Of a stretch of 64,000 nt of DNA, positions 23,989 through 33,106 are shown piece by piece. Under the pieces are notes generated by a model that was given only the letters and a program-made list of their open reading frames with translations, was not told the origin of the DNA and did no database searches. Every line of letters begins with the position of its first letter. Within the stretch, counting starts at the first letter, position 1. Position numbers and translations under genes: made by a program. Source of the stretch: CAZAMI01 sp964627805 (GTDB lineage Archaea > Thermoproteota > Thermoprotei_A > Sulfolobales > NBVN01); contig CAZVLA010000026.1 in assembly GCA_964627805.1 (NCBI GenBank), positions 62,001 to 126,000 on the forward strand, given 5' to 3'.

Positions 23989-25170
23989 TTGGGGTTGAAT
24001 AAGGAGGTAATTAAGTTATCTAAGGAATTAAGTAATTACGTAATTAATATAAGACGCCAGATACACATGTACCCGGAACTAGCTTATGAAGAAGTAAGGA
24101 CTTCCGAATTAGTAATTAACGAACTCAGTAAGTTAGGGTATAAGGTGTATAGAGCAGCTAAGACAGGTGTTGTAGCGGTCATAGGCAGCGGTGAGGGACC
24201 TACGGTAGCTTTAAGAGCTGATATGGATGCCCTACCAATTAATGAAGAGAATGAAGTACCCTACAAATCAAGGATTAAGGGTAAGATGCATGCCTGCGGA
24301 CATGACGCGCATACAGCCATGCTTCTAGGAGCTGCTAAGGTGATTAAGGAATTAATTAGTGAGGTTGAGGGTAGGGTCAAGCTGATATTCCAGCCAGGGG
24401 AGGAGGGCGGGTTAGGTGCTAAGAGAATAGTTGATGAGGGTTGGTTAAGTGACGTCAAAGCAATCTTCGGTATGCACGTATGGGCTGACTTAAGGTCGGG
24501 TGAGGTAGGTGTTAGGGCAGGACCAGTAATGGCCTCAGCAGATGCCTTTAAGGTAGTTATTAGGGGTAAGGGAGGTCATGCAGCAGCTCCTCACGAGTCA
24601 ATTGATCCCATAGTAGTAGCTGCTGACTTAATCAATGCGTATCAGAAGATAGTTACTAGGGAGGTTGATCCCCTAGAACCCGTAGTGATTACCGTAGCTA
24701 AGGTGGAGGCAGGGACTACATTCAACGTAATACCTGAGGAGGCAGTTATGTTAGGTACAGTTAGGGCGTTTAGTAAGGACGTTAGGGACTACGTGATTAA
24801 TAGGTTACGAGAAGTTACTGAAGGGTACGCTAAATCATTAAGAACCCAAGCATCGTTCACACTAAAGGAGGGGTACATACCGCCAACAATCAATGATCCC
24901 GAATTAAGTAGGTTCGCTTCTGAAGTAATTAGTGATTTAGGTATAGCTAAGTTAGTTAAGGATGTTAAGCCAACCATGGGTGCTGAGGACTTCGCATTCT
25001 ACTTAGAGAAGGTACCGGGAACGTACATATTCTTAGGTATTAGGAATGAAGCTAAGGGAATTAAGTACCCGCATCACCACCCTAGGTTCGATGTTGATGA
25101 GGAGGTTCTATGGGTAGGTACTGCAATATATTCGTCCCTAGCCCTTAACTACCTAGGGAGTTTTAAGTAG
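23989..25170 (+). CDS. M20-family metal-dependent amidohydrolase / carboxypeptidase
   Basis: 393 aa. Metal-site motifs of the M20D (hippurate/IAA-amino-acid hydrolase, CPSA carboxypeptidase) group are visible: MHACGHDAHTAMLLG, FQPGEEGGLGAKRI, GMHVWAD, GKGGHAAAPHE, and the terminal YPHHHPRFDVDE. The dimerisation domain is the middle third. It hydrolyses N-acyl amino acids or short peptides; the exact substrate is not readable. TTG start with GGTG 7 nt upstream. Fits a peptide-using organism, as does the epimerase-like gene downstream. Confidence 0.92.
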   Translation: MGLNKEVIKLSKELSNYVINIRRQIHMYPELAYEEVRTSELVINELSKLGYKVYRAAKTGVVAVIGSGEGPTVALRADMDALPINEENEVPYKSRIKGKMHACGHDAHTAMLLGAAKVIKELISEVEGRVKLIFQPGEEGGLGAKRIVDEGWLSDVKAIFGMHVWADLRSGEVGVRAGPVMASADAFKVVIRGKGGHAAAPHESIDPIVVAADLINAYQKIVTREVDPLEPVVITVAKVEAGTTFNVIPEEAVMLGTVRAFSKDVRDYVINRLREVTEGYAKSLRTQASFTLKEGYIPPTINDPELSRFASEVISDLGIAKLVKDVKPTMGAEDFAFYLEKVPGTYIFLGIRNEAKGIKYPHHHPRFDVDEEVLWVGTAIYSSLALNYLGSFK

Positions 25171-25315
25171 TACCTAGGGTGGTCTGTTCGCGGTAATTTC
25201 TTCACCCCTCAGGTGGGGGCAAGTGTCTTCATCCCACTATCTAATAGTTACATTTCAGGACTTTTTAACAGTACTTGATAGGAAGTAACTATTTAACTTA
25301 GTCTAGGTATTCTAA

Positions 25316-25370
25316 GTTGGATGATCTGAAACGGGTTGTCTGAGAGGTGATGACCTTTCAGCGGCGTGAC
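25316..25370 (+). ncRNA. Candidate box C/D sRNA
   Basis: Plus strand: C-like GGATGA (25319-25324), guide of ~15 nt, D' CTGA (25340-25343), 3-nt spacer, C' GTGATGA (25347-25353), 12-nt guide, D-like GTGA (25366-25369). A TATA-like ACTATTTAACTTA lies ~25 nt upstream. The internal D'/C' pair is perfect; terminal boxes each have one mismatch. It lies in the 282-nt gap between the M20 gene and the next ORF; the rest of that gap holds no gene I can support. Confidence 0.4.
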
Positions 25371-25452
25371 TCGTTAATAAGCATAAATTATAGGTATTCT
25401 TAGTCCTTCTTTGTTATTAATGTCGCTACTGTAGTAGTTATGGTGGTGAGGT

Positions 25453-26001
25453 GTGAAGTTAGGTGGTAGATCCTCTAAAGGGTTGGAGGAGGTAATAACT
25501 AAGTGGTTAATTGATGAGGGCTTCGAGGTTAAGAAGCTAGACCCTAGATTCCCGATAAAGACTGTATGGGGTATTGACGTTAGGACACCACCACCAATGA
25601 CTGTAGGCTTCAGTATATTCAAACCCGCTGAAAGGACTGATAGATTCGTAATACTGTTGGGAGTAGCTATATCACCAGAGCACTTAACTGAATTATCTAA
25701 GTTAAAACCTACTGAGAGACTTAAGTTCATGTCTAGATTAATGATTGAGATACTTAAGATATGCCCTACGTGCCATGTAGCTGTCGAGCCTAACCCCATA
25801 AGCCCTAGGGGTATATCGACATCAATGACGATACTTGAGGACGTACTTAGTAGGGAGGGTAAGCATTACCTATTAACGTCGATTTACAGAATAATAAATA
25901 CGTTCATAGCAATAATATCGTACTTTAATGAGGCATTCCCGGAAGTAACTATGAGTAAGACTCAGCAAGTAGGTGGTAAAACAACATTAACTAGTATCTA
26001 A
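25453..26001 (+). CDS. Conserved archaeal protein of unknown function (DUF2299-like?)
   Basis: 182 aa, soluble, mixed alpha/beta: an N-terminal helix (EEVITKWLIDEGFEVKKL), a beta region (VWGIDVRTPPPMTVGFSIFK), then helices and CPTCHVAVE. It resembles archaeal DUF2299-type proteins with a chaperone-like fold, which I cannot confirm. GTG start at 25453. It ends 5 nt from the convergent enolase-family gene. Confidence 0.6.
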   Translation: MKLGGRSSKGLEEVITKWLIDEGFEVKKLDPRFPIKTVWGIDVRTPPPMTVGFSIFKPAERTDRFVILLGVAISPEHLTELSKLKPTERLKFMSRLMIEILKICPTCHVAVEPNPISPRGISTSMTILEDVLSREGKHYLLTSIYRIINTFIAIISYFNEAFPEVTMSKTQQVGGKTTLTSI

Positions 26002-26006
26002 ATTTC

Positions 26007-27086
26007 TTAATCAACCCTCCTCAACTCGCTCTCCTTAACCTCAACACCTAAGCCAGCTTTATTAGAGACTATCATTAAGTCACCCTCCCTCCTGAAGCCA
26101 GGCTTAACAGGTTGCGACTTAAGTGTTAAGTCAGCATCTAAGTCAACATACTTAAACCTACCTAAGCCAGCAACTAAGTGGGTAGCTACACTAAGTCCTA
26201 ATCCGGTCTCAGCCATACACCCAATCATTAATTCCTTACCTAAGGCCTCAGCAATAGATACTATCCTCAAAGCCTCAACAACCCCGCCGCACTTAGCTAA
26301 CTTAATATTAACGCCATCACCTAAATCACATAACCTAATGAGGTCCTTACTAGTATGTACTGACTCATCAAGTACTATAGGTATCGGTGACGCTTCCCTA
26401 AGCACCTTAAAGCCACTAACGTCGTCCTTACGTAACGGTTGCTCAACGACCGTAACACCTAACTCCTTAAGCTTAGGAAGTATGTTTAGAGCCTCCCTCA
26501 AACCCCATGCTTGATTAGCGTCAACACGTAACTCAACACCATCACCTACGGCATCCCTAATAGCACTAACCCTCTCAATATCCTTACTAATAGGTCCTCC
26601 CAACTTAATCTTAAGGATCCTAAACCCCTTACTAACCCACTCCCTAGCCTCCTCAGCCATAGCTTCGGGCTCGTCGAGACTTATGGTTGTGTCAGTAACG
26701 AATCTATCCGTACTACCCCCGAGGAACTTATACAGCGGTATTCCGTAACACTTGCAAAGAGCGTCTAAGATAGCAGACATGACCCCAGCCTTAGCTGAGT
26801 AGTTATGAGTTAGTAGTGACTCCATTAAGTACCAAATACCTAAGTAATTACTTAAGTCCCTACCTATTAAGTACCTCCTTAAGTACTTAATAGCACCCAC
26901 TACAGTCTCTAGAGAATCCCCAGTTATCTTAGGTGCTGGTACAGCTTCACCCCAACCCTCAATACCGCCTTCAGTTACTAACTTAACGTAGACCGTGTCA
27001 ACTGTATTTATTACGTCATAAGCTATCCTGAAAGTACGTGTTAATTCTAATCTCGCAATGAATACGTCAATAGACTTGATCCTCAC
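26007..27086 (-). CDS. Enolase-superfamily dipeptide epimerase / muconate-lactonizing-like enzyme
   Basis: A (beta/alpha)7-beta barrel enzyme. Catalytic residues of the MLE subgroup are visible: the KxK motif LKIKLGG, metal ligands RVDANQAW, VVEQPL and VLDESV, and the partner lysine in VNIKLAKCGG. This is the signature of L-Ala-D/L-Glu and related dipeptide epimerases; specificity needs modelling. 359 aa from GTG 27086, which has GGTG 5 nt upstream; an ATG at 27110 would add eight residues. Divergent from hypF. Confidence 0.88.
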   Translation of the reverse strand: MRIKSIDVFIARLELTRTFRIAYDVINTVDTVYVKLVTEGGIEGWGEAVPAPKITGDSLETVVGAIKYLRRYLIGRDLSNYLGIWYLMESLLTHNYSAKAGVMSAILDALCKCYGIPLYKFLGGSTDRFVTDTTISLDEPEAMAEEAREWVSKGFRILKIKLGGPISKDIERVSAIRDAVGDGVELRVDANQAWGLREALNILPKLKELGVTVVEQPLRKDDVSGFKVLREASPIPIVLDESVHTSKDLIRLCDLGDGVNIKLAKCGGVVEALRIVSIAEALGKELMIGCMAETGLGLSVATHLVAGLGRFKYVDLDADLTLKSQPVKPGFRREGDLMIVSNKAGLGVEVKESELRRVD

Positions 27087-27152
27087 ACAACCACCTAAAA
27101 TCAAAGTCATGTACAGCTAATTAAGGTTGCTACATTACTTAGTGAGGTAGGT

Positions 27153-29453
27153 ATGAAGGCAGTAAGGATAGTAGTTACTGGTGTGGTTCAAGGCGTTGGG
27201 TTCAGACCTTACGTGCATAGACTAGCTATTAAGTACGGCTTAAGGGGTTTCGTAAGGAACGTAGGCGGTTCTGAGGTTGAGATACTCATTGAGGGTCCTG
27301 AAGAGAGTGTTGATGCCTTCATTAAGGACTTGAGGAAGTGTAAACCACCACCAGCAATTATTGAGGATATTATTATTGAGGACATTAAGCCTAGAAACTT
27401 TAGGGATTTCAGAATAGTAGCTAGCACTTCAGGAAGCATTAAGAAGTCAATGATACCTCCGGACATAGGAGTTTGCGACGACTGCTTAAGGGAGGTTCTA
27501 GATCCTAAGGACAGGAGGTTTAGGTACGCCTTTAATTCATGTGCTTGGTGCGGACCTAGGTTCTCAATGATGTATAGAGTCCCCTACGACAGAGAGAATA
27601 CCTCAATGAGGAAGTACAGATTATGTAGTGATTGCTTAAGGGAATATAATGACATAAGTAATGTTAGGAGGTATCATGCACAAGGAATTAGTTGCCCTAG
27701 AGACGGACCTAAGTTAAGATTACTAGGTATTGATGGTGATGTAATTGAGTGTAGGGACCCGATTAAGGAGGTAGCTAAGTTAATTGATGAAGGTTACATA
27801 GTGGCTATTAAGGGCTTAGGGGGGTATCACATAGCTTGCCTAGCTAGTGATGACGATGTGGTTCTTAAGCTTAGGAAGAGAAAGAGGAGGCCTTCGAAGC
27901 CCTTCGCAGTAATGGCTCTAGACCTTAACGTCGTTCGTAAGTTAGTAGTTACTAATGATGAGGCTGAGAAAGTACTTACATCACCCCAAAAACCAATACT
28001 CCTCCTACCTAAGAGAGACGATACGCCAGTATCTAAGCTAGTATCTCCGGGCATGAGTGTTGAGGGTGTCTTCCTACCGTACACACCCCTTCATTACCTA
28101 GTACTTATGGAGTGTAGGGATAAGTTCCTCATCATGACGAGTGCTAACGTCCATGGTAAGCCCATGTGTACTTATCTAGAGTGTGTAATGAGTAGATTAA
28201 GTAGTGTAGTTGATTACGTCCTAGACCATGATAGGGAGATCGTTAATAGAGTCGATGACTCAGTACTTAGGTTCACCGATGGTGAATTAGTAATGCTTCG
28301 TAGAGGTAGGGGTTACGCACCTATGTGGATAAGGATTAAGGAGCCACTACCTAGGGAAGTAGTAGCTCTCGGTGCTGAGCTACAGACAGCGGGTGCTATT
28401 GCTTTTGAGGATAAGGTAGTACTTACTCAGTACATAGGTGACTTAGATGACGTAGATACCCTGAACGACCTCAATAAGTACCTAATGTACTTCATAAGGA
28501 ACTACCGTGTAGACTTAAGCAGGGCTTTATTAGTTATTGATAAGCACCCCCAATACTCCTCTAGGGAATTAGCTATGGAGTACGTACGTAGGTACGGTTG
28601 TGACTTAATTGAAGTCCAGCATCACTACGCACACATACTATCAGTACTTGCTGATAGGTCATACATACCACTTAATGAGTCAGTAGTTGGTGTAGCTATT
28701 GATGGTGTAGGTTACGGGGATGACGGAGCTATATGGGGTGGTGAGGTACTAGCTATTAGGGAGGACCTAAGCTACGAGAGGGTAGCGCATCTAGAGTATC
28801 AACCACTAGTAGGTGACGTAGCTATTAAGTACCCTACAATGTTCCTAGCCACGGTACTATCTAAATTCATGAGTGAGGACGAGATTATCGAACTACTCAA
28901 GGATGAGCTTAGGGTAAGGTCAGCATTAAGGTTATTTAGAGTAGGTAAGTACGTACCAACTTCATCGTTAGGTAGGGTACTAGATGCTGTCTCAGCACTG
29001 CTAGGGGTATGTAGGTACCGTAGCTATGAAGGTGAACCAGCAATAATGCTTGAGGAGGTAGCCAGGAGGGGTAGTAAGTTAGTTGAAGGTATTGAAGTAC
29101 CTGTAATATGGAGGAACTCAACTCTTGAATTACTAACGACAAAGCTCATTGAGTCCCTAGTTAATGCGTTAGGTAGTTTTAGGACTGAAGACCTAGCACT
29201 AACAACTCACATAGCGTTAGGTAAGGCGATTGGTGAGGCAGTAATTAAGTTCATTAAGGGTAGGAGGGGGTACTCAAACAATATAGTAGTCAGTGGTGGT
29301 GCCGCCGTTAATGACTACATAATTAAGTCATTAAGGGGAATACTTAAGAGCGAGGAACTAAATCTTATACTGCCTAAGAAGATACCAGCTAATGATGGAG
29401 GTATAGCGTTAGGTCAGGTTGTTTCTGTGTTTAGGTATGCTTATAGTCATTAA
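27153..29453 (+). CDS. hypF: Carbamoyltransferase HypF
   Basis: Makes the thiocarbamate on HypE that becomes cyanide of the NiFe(CN)2CO centre, from carbamoyl phosphate. 766 aa with the full domain order: acylphosphatase (VVQGVGFRPYVHRLA, residues ~10-90), two zinc-finger blocks (CDDCLREV..CAWCG and CSDCLREY..CPRDG, ~108-185), YrdC-like domain (~200-380) and the Kae1-like domain (VQHHYAHILSVLAD; GVAIDGVGYGDDGAIWGGE; VVSGGAAVN). ATG start after GGTA. It precedes the Mbh operon, separated by a promoter-bearing gap. Confidence 0.96.
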   Translation: MKAVRIVVTGVVQGVGFRPYVHRLAIKYGLRGFVRNVGGSEVEILIEGPEESVDAFIKDLRKCKPPPAIIEDIIIEDIKPRNFRDFRIVASTSGSIKKSMIPPDIGVCDDCLREVLDPKDRRFRYAFNSCAWCGPRFSMMYRVPYDRENTSMRKYRLCSDCLREYNDISNVRRYHAQGISCPRDGPKLRLLGIDGDVIECRDPIKEVAKLIDEGYIVAIKGLGGYHIACLASDDDVVLKLRKRKRRPSKPFAVMALDLNVVRKLVVTNDEAEKVLTSPQKPILLLPKRDDTPVSKLVSPGMSVEGVFLPYTPLHYLVLMECRDKFLIMTSANVHGKPMCTYLECVMSRLSSVVDYVLDHDREIVNRVDDSVLRFTDGELVMLRRGRGYAPMWIRIKEPLPREVVALGAELQTAGAIAFEDKVVLTQYIGDLDDVDTLNDLNKYLMYFIRNYRVDLSRALLVIDKHPQYSSRELAMEYVRRYGCDLIEVQHHYAHILSVLADRSYIPLNESVVGVAIDGVGYGDDGAIWGGEVLAIREDLSYERVAHLEYQPLVGDVAIKYPTMFLATVLSKFMSEDEIIELLKDELRVRSALRLFRVGKYVPTSSLGRVLDAVSALLGVCRYRSYEGEPAIMLEEVARRGSKLVEGIEVPVIWRNSTLELLTTKLIESLVNALGSFRTEDLALTTHIALGKAIGEAVIKFIKGRRGYSNNIVVSGGAAVNDYIIKSLRGILKSEELNLILPKKIPANDGGIALGQVVSVFRYAYSH

Positions 29454-29584
29454 TGAAGCACTTATACACTGATTGTTAAGGTATATAGAAATATTAAATT
29501 GCGCACCAGATGTTTTATACTAGTGCACTAAGTATAGAGACTTAAGTACCTGTTTAATTAGTACTTATGTAACCTAAGGAAAAA

Positions 29585-29594
29585 CTTATATTAA
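29585..29594 (+). promoter_or_regulatory. TATA box of the membrane-bound hydrogenase operon
   Basis: CTTATATTAA lies 32-41 nt before the TTG start of the first mbh gene. The 172-nt gap upstream also contains an imperfect inverted GTGC/GCAC element near 29500-29530, possibly regulatory. All 13 downstream genes are co-directional and nearly contiguous, so this may drive the whole operon. Confidence 0.5.
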
Positions 29595-29625
29595 GAACCC
29601 ATAACGTAATAGGTGGAGAGTTGTT

Positions 29626-30063
29626 TTGAAGCAGGATAAAGGTAATGGTAGGGTAAAGATAATTAGGTACTCACCATGGTTAGTCCACTTTAATACCGGT
29701 GCTTGTAATGGTTGCGACATTGAGGTACTTACTGCCTTAACTCCCTATTACGATCCTGAGAGATTCGGTATTAAGTTAGCTCCATCCATAAGGCATGGGG
29801 ACATACTCGTAGTTACTGGCGGGGTCACGAGGAAAGCGGCATCGAGGCTTAAGAGGCTATACGAGCAAATGCCTAGACCTAAATTCGTAGTCGCTGTAGG
29901 TGCTTGCGCCTGCTCGGGGGGTGTCTTCGCTGATGGTTACGGCATCATAGGCGGTGCTGATAAGGTAGTACCTGTAGATGCTTACGTCCCTGGATGCCCG
30001 CCAAGACCTGAAGCTATACTTTACGCCTTAGTTAAGTTACTTGAGAAGCTGAGGGGTGGTTAA
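29626..30063 (+). CDS. mbhJ: Membrane-bound hydrogenase small subunit (MbhJ/NuoB-like)
   Basis: 145 aa. Holds the proximal [4Fe-4S] cluster: GACNGCDIE, GACACSGG and PGCPPRPE supply the four cysteines. Receives electrons from the MbhN ferredoxin subunit and passes them to the NiFe site of MbhL, at the cytoplasmic face of the membrane. TTG start preceded by a GGTGGAG purine-rich motif. First gene of the operon; the next start follows the stop by 1 nt. Confidence 0.93.
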   Translation: MKQDKGNGRVKIIRYSPWLVHFNTGACNGCDIEVLTALTPYYDPERFGIKLAPSIRHGDILVVTGGVTRKAASRLKRLYEQMPRPKFVVAVGACACSGGVFADGYGIIGGADKVVPVDAYVPGCPPRPEAILYALVKLLEKLRGG

Positions 30064-30064
30064 A

Positions 30065-30544
30065 GTGGGTGCTTCAGAAGGTGGTGAGTTGCTTGATAAG
30101 GTAGGTTTAGGGATGCTTAAGGGGTTAGTTACTAAGGCGTACCTAATGAAGGCTAACGATAGGGTAGTGGTTGAGGTACCTAATGAGAACTTAGGTAAGG
30201 TTATTGAGGAGTTAAGGAGGAGTTTCGGTAAGGACGGCTTCTACGTATCAACAGTCGTAGGTACTGACTTAATAGATCAGAAGTTAATGCGTGTTGACTA
30301 CTTCATTTACATAGCTAAACTTAAGAGGTTCTTAGTGTTAAGGTTATTCACCGATAGGGAGAACCCTAAGGTAACTTCACTTTACTCACTAGGGTTAGAG
30401 TCGGCGATACCTGGGGAGTGTGAGGCTCATGACTTACTAGGTATTAAGTTCGAGGGTAACCCATTCCTTAAGAGACCATTCTTCGCACCCGAGGAGTTCG
30501 TTAAACAGGGTATCTACCCTCTTAGGAAAGATGTTAAGGTGTAG
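30065..30544 (+). CDS. mbhK: Membrane-bound hydrogenase NuoC-like subunit (MbhK)
   Basis: 159 aa of the 30-kDa complex I subunit family (EVPNENLGKVIEELRRSFG near the N-terminus; KVTSLYSLGLESAIPGECEAHDLLGIKFEGNP at the end, seen as SIPGE-type and EAHDLLGI motifs). A structural partner of MbhL. GTG 30065 chosen with GGTG 6 nt upstream; GTG 30056 overlaps the previous stop. Confidence 0.88.
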   Translation: MGASEGGELLDKVGLGMLKGLVTKAYLMKANDRVVVEVPNENLGKVIEELRRSFGKDGFYVSTVVGTDLIDQKLMRVDYFIYIAKLKRFLVLRLFTDRENPKVTSLYSLGLESAIPGECEAHDLLGIKFEGNPFLKRPFFAPEEFVKQGIYPLRKDVKV

Positions 30545-30548
30545 AGCC

Positions 30549-31757
30549 ATGGCGTCGGGGGAGGTCAAGGCTGATAAGGTAGTTGCTTTCCCAATGGTTC
30601 TTGAAGTACCCATAGGTCCTCAGCACCCAGCACTTCATGAGCCACTAATGATTAAGGTCTACCTAGATGGTGAGGACGTAGTTGGGGCGGAAGCTAATAC
30701 TGGTTATAATCACAGAGGTATTGAGAAGTTATGTGAGAAGAACACATTCTATAAGGACATATTCATATGTGGTAGGGTATGTGGTATATGCAACGCCGTA
30801 CACGCTAACTGCTGTGTGAGGGCGTTTGAGGCTTTATTAGGTAAGGAACCACCTCCTAGGGCTAAGTACTTAAGAGTACTGGCTATGGAGCTTGAGAGGA
30901 TCCATAGCCACATACTAATAAATGCAGTCATGGCTGAGATCCTAGGGTATGAGACGCTATTCATGTACATGATGAGGGATAGGGAATTAGTAATGAAGGC
31001 TAAGGAGATACTCACTGGCTGCAGAGTACTTGCTGACTACATGATGGTAGGTGGTGTTAGGAGGGATATCGATGAGGTTAAGAGAGACAGGATAAGGAAG
31101 TTACTTGATAAGTTAGAGCCTAGGGTTAAGTACTACATGAAAGTCTTCGAGGAGGACACGACAATTAGGAAGAGGTTAATTGACGTGGGTAAGCTCAAAC
31201 CTTCAGACGTTATAGGGCATGGATTACTGGGTCCTGTGCTTAGAGCTGCTGGGTTCCCGATAGATTCTAGGGACTACGACGGCTACGACGCGTATAGGGA
31301 GGTACCGTTTAGGGTAGTTACTAGGAAGGAGAGCGACAGCATGGCTAGAATGATGGTTAGGTGGGAGGAGACTTTAGTATCTATTGAGATGTGTAGGTAC
31401 GTACTAGACCACCTACCGCAGGGTGAGGCAGTACCTGATGAGAGGAGGTTACCTAGGAGGTTCCCGGAGGGTGAGGCGTTCGCTACGGTTGAGGCACCTA
31501 GGGGTGAACTCACTTACTACGTACTTAGTAAGGGCGGGGTAATGCCTTACAGACTAAAGATTAGGACACCATCACTTAACAACATAATAAACGGTGTCTT
31601 CGGCTTCATAGGGTACTCACTAGCTGACGTACCAGTGATACTAGTTAGTTACGATCCATGTATCTCATGTATGGAGAGGGCATTAGTGATTGACTTAAAG
31701 AGAGGTACTAGGAAGTACGTACCTATTAAGTACTTAGCTCAGGGGGTGGTTAAGTAG
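30549..31757 (+). CDS. mbhL: Membrane-bound [NiFe]-hydrogenase large subunit (MbhL/NuoD-like)
   Basis: Catalytic subunit of the H2-evolving, ion-pumping complex. Both Ni-ligand motifs are intact: VCGIC near residue 75 and DPCISC near the C-terminus. This separates it from complex I NuoD, and I believe from sulfane-sulfur reductase MbsL, which do not keep the full set. MER after the last pair predicts a cleavable C-terminal extension of about 26 residues. The PQHPALHEP N-terminal motif is typical. ATG 30549 with GGTG 7 nt upstream (an earlier in-frame ATG at 30531 overlaps mbhK). Confidence 0.95.
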   Translation: MASGEVKADKVVAFPMVLEVPIGPQHPALHEPLMIKVYLDGEDVVGAEANTGYNHRGIEKLCEKNTFYKDIFICGRVCGICNAVHANCCVRAFEALLGKEPPPRAKYLRVLAMELERIHSHILINAVMAEILGYETLFMYMMRDRELVMKAKEILTGCRVLADYMMVGGVRRDIDEVKRDRIRKLLDKLEPRVKYYMKVFEEDTTIRKRLIDVGKLKPSDVIGHGLLGPVLRAAGFPIDSRDYDGYDAYREVPFRVVTRKESDSMARMMVRWEETLVSIEMCRYVLDHLPQGEAVPDERRLPRRFPEGEAFATVEAPRGELTYYVLSKGGVMPYRLKIRTPSLNNIINGVFGFIGYSLADVPVILVSYDPCISCMERALVIDLKRGTRKYVPIKYLAQGVVK

Positions 31758-31758
31758 C

Positions 31759-32166
31759 ATGAGTGCCATACTATCTGAGGTACTTAAGTGGCTATTTAGG
31801 AAGCCAGTAACCATCGAGTATCCTAAGGAGGAGACTGAAGTAGAGAAGGACGCTAGAGGTATGCAGTACGCAGACCTAAGTAAGTGTGTAGGCTGTAGCC
31901 TCTGCGCTATTGAATGCCCGCCTAAGGCAATAACAATGAGTAAAATACCTGAAGGTTATGAAGTACCTAAGCGTAACGCTAGGAGGCTCTACCCCGTCAT
32001 TGATTATTTAAAGTGTATTTACTGCTATAGATGCGTAGCTGTATGCCCCACTAAGGCCTACGTAACTACTAGTGAGTACAGATTAGCTACATTCAAGAAA
32101 CCCAGAACATCCTCTGAACTCTCCCTATCAACACTTAAGAAAGTAAGTGGGGGTGGTTCTGGATGA
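31759..32166 (+). CDS. mbhN: 2x[4Fe-4S] ferredoxin-like subunit (MbhN/NuoI-like)
   Basis: 135 aa with two complete cluster motifs, CVGCSLCAIECP and CIYCYRCVAVCP, 45 residues apart. It is the electron entry point, taking electrons from reduced ferredoxin to MbhJ. It directly follows mbhL, whereas in Thermococcales mbhN ends the operon. ATG start; the stop overlaps the next gene. Confidence 0.92.
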   Translation: MSAILSEVLKWLFRKPVTIEYPKEETEVEKDARGMQYADLSKCVGCSLCAIECPPKAITMSKIPEGYEVPKRNARRLYPVIDYLKCIYCYRCVAVCPTKAYVTTSEYRLATFKKPRTSSELSLSTLKKVSGGGSG

Positions 32167-32450
32167 ATTGGGAGGCTCAATTAACTACTTTCATAACCAT
32201 AATATTCCCAATCTACATACTAGCCTTCACGCTCTATACGGTAAGGGCTATTAAGGGACCTACAATACCTGATACCGTACTAGCTATCGATGCTTTAACC
32301 TACGACTTAGCTGCTTTCTTAGCCATATTAGCTATTTTCTTTAAGTCACCGATACTAATACCTATAGCTATAGTACTTGCCCTATGGATATACGCTCTAG
32401 ACGTGTACGTAGCTAAGTACTTAGAGACTAAGGAGGAGATGGGTGATTGA
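32163..32450 (+). CDS. mbhB: Mrp antiporter MnhF-like subunit (MbhB)
   Basis: 95 aa with three predicted TM helices and the family segment TVRAIKGPTIPDTVLAIDALTYDLAAF (core GPTIPDTVLAID). Part of the Na+/H+ antiporter module that couples H2 evolution to ion transport. ATG start overlapping the mbhN stop; begins the membrane module. Confidence 0.88.
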   Translation: MNWEAQLTTFITIIFPIYILAFTLYTVRAIKGPTIPDTVLAIDALTYDLAAFLAILAIFFKSPILIPIAIVLALWIYALDVYVAKYLETKEEMGD

Positions 32451-32451
32451 T

Positions 32452-32841
32452 ATGGTTGGGGTGAATGACGTATTAATAGTATTAGGTGAGATAGCGATAG
32501 GCGTTGGTGTAGCGGCTGATTTAATAGCTGCTATAGGTATGCTTAGATTCCCGAACTTCTTCGTTAGGTTACACGCAGCTACTATAGGGACTATATGGGG
32601 TGCCTTCCTACCATTAATAGGTGTTGCATTAGTAGCTGCTGGGGCTGAGTTCCTAGGTCCTTATAGGTGGTTCATGGCTGGTGCCTCCGTAGTTACGGCA
32701 GTACTCATACTCATACTCGCACCAGCTGGTTCACACGCACTAGCTAGGGCTGCTCACAGGTCAAGAGCTGCTAAGGTTGAGCCTAAGGTTGTTGATCATT
32801 TAGAGGAGGATAGGAGGAGGGGTGAGGAGGGTGAATCCTGA
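32452..32841 (+). CDS. mbhC: Mrp antiporter MnhG-like subunit (MbhC)
   Basis: 129 aa with three TM helices and the MnhG signature (GMLRFPNFFVRLHAAT, GTIWGAFLPLIG), and a charged cytoplasmic tail. ATG 32452 with GGTG 6 nt upstream; an alternative GTG at 32443 overlaps mbhB. Confidence 0.88.
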   Translation: MVGVNDVLIVLGEIAIGVGVAADLIAAIGMLRFPNFFVRLHAATIGTIWGAFLPLIGVALVAAGAEFLGPYRWFMAGASVVTAVLILILAPAGSHALARAAHRSRAAKVEPKVVDHLEEDRRRGEEGES

Positions 32842-33106
32842 GTTAGTGGTATTCGGTGTTATGGCTCTCTTAGGAATAATATCCATGGTAGCTACGATAA
32901 TAGCTATACTTGAGCGCGACTTAGTTAAGGCAGTTATATTCTCAGCTATTCAGAGTACTGCGTACGCATTCATGTATTACCTACTCATGGCACCCGACAT
33001 TGACTTAGTGTACATCCCCGTAGCTGTAGGTCTTTACCCAGCAGTCATACTCTTCCTCATAAAGAAGACTGAGAGATTTGAGGGGGGTGAGGAGAGTGGG
33101 AAGTAA
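32831..33106 (+). CDS. mbhD: MbhD-like membrane subunit (DUF4040 type)
   Basis: 91 aa with three TM helices (AIFSAIQSTAYAFMYYLLMAPDIDLVYIPV in outline: core APDIDLVYIPVAVGL), as in MbhD/MnhB N-terminal-like proteins. GTG 32831 chosen with GGTG 6 nt upstream. Overlaps mbhC by 11 nt and the next gene by 11 nt. Confidence 0.82.
   Translation: MNPELVVFGVMALLGIISMVATIIAILERDLVKAVIFSAIQSTAYAFMYYLLMAPDIDLVYIPVAVGLYPAVILFLIKKTERFEGGEESGK

Noticed and set aside
25186..25245. Possible box C/D sRNA on the minus strand upstream of the plus-strand candidate
   Set aside because: A perfect CTGA D' and a 12-nt second guide are present, but C, C' and D each have a mismatch and the first guide is long; too weak to list.
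29500..29530. Imperfect inverted GCAC/GTGC element upstream of the mbh operon as an operator
   Set aside because: The arms are short and mismatched; mentioned only with the promoter entry.
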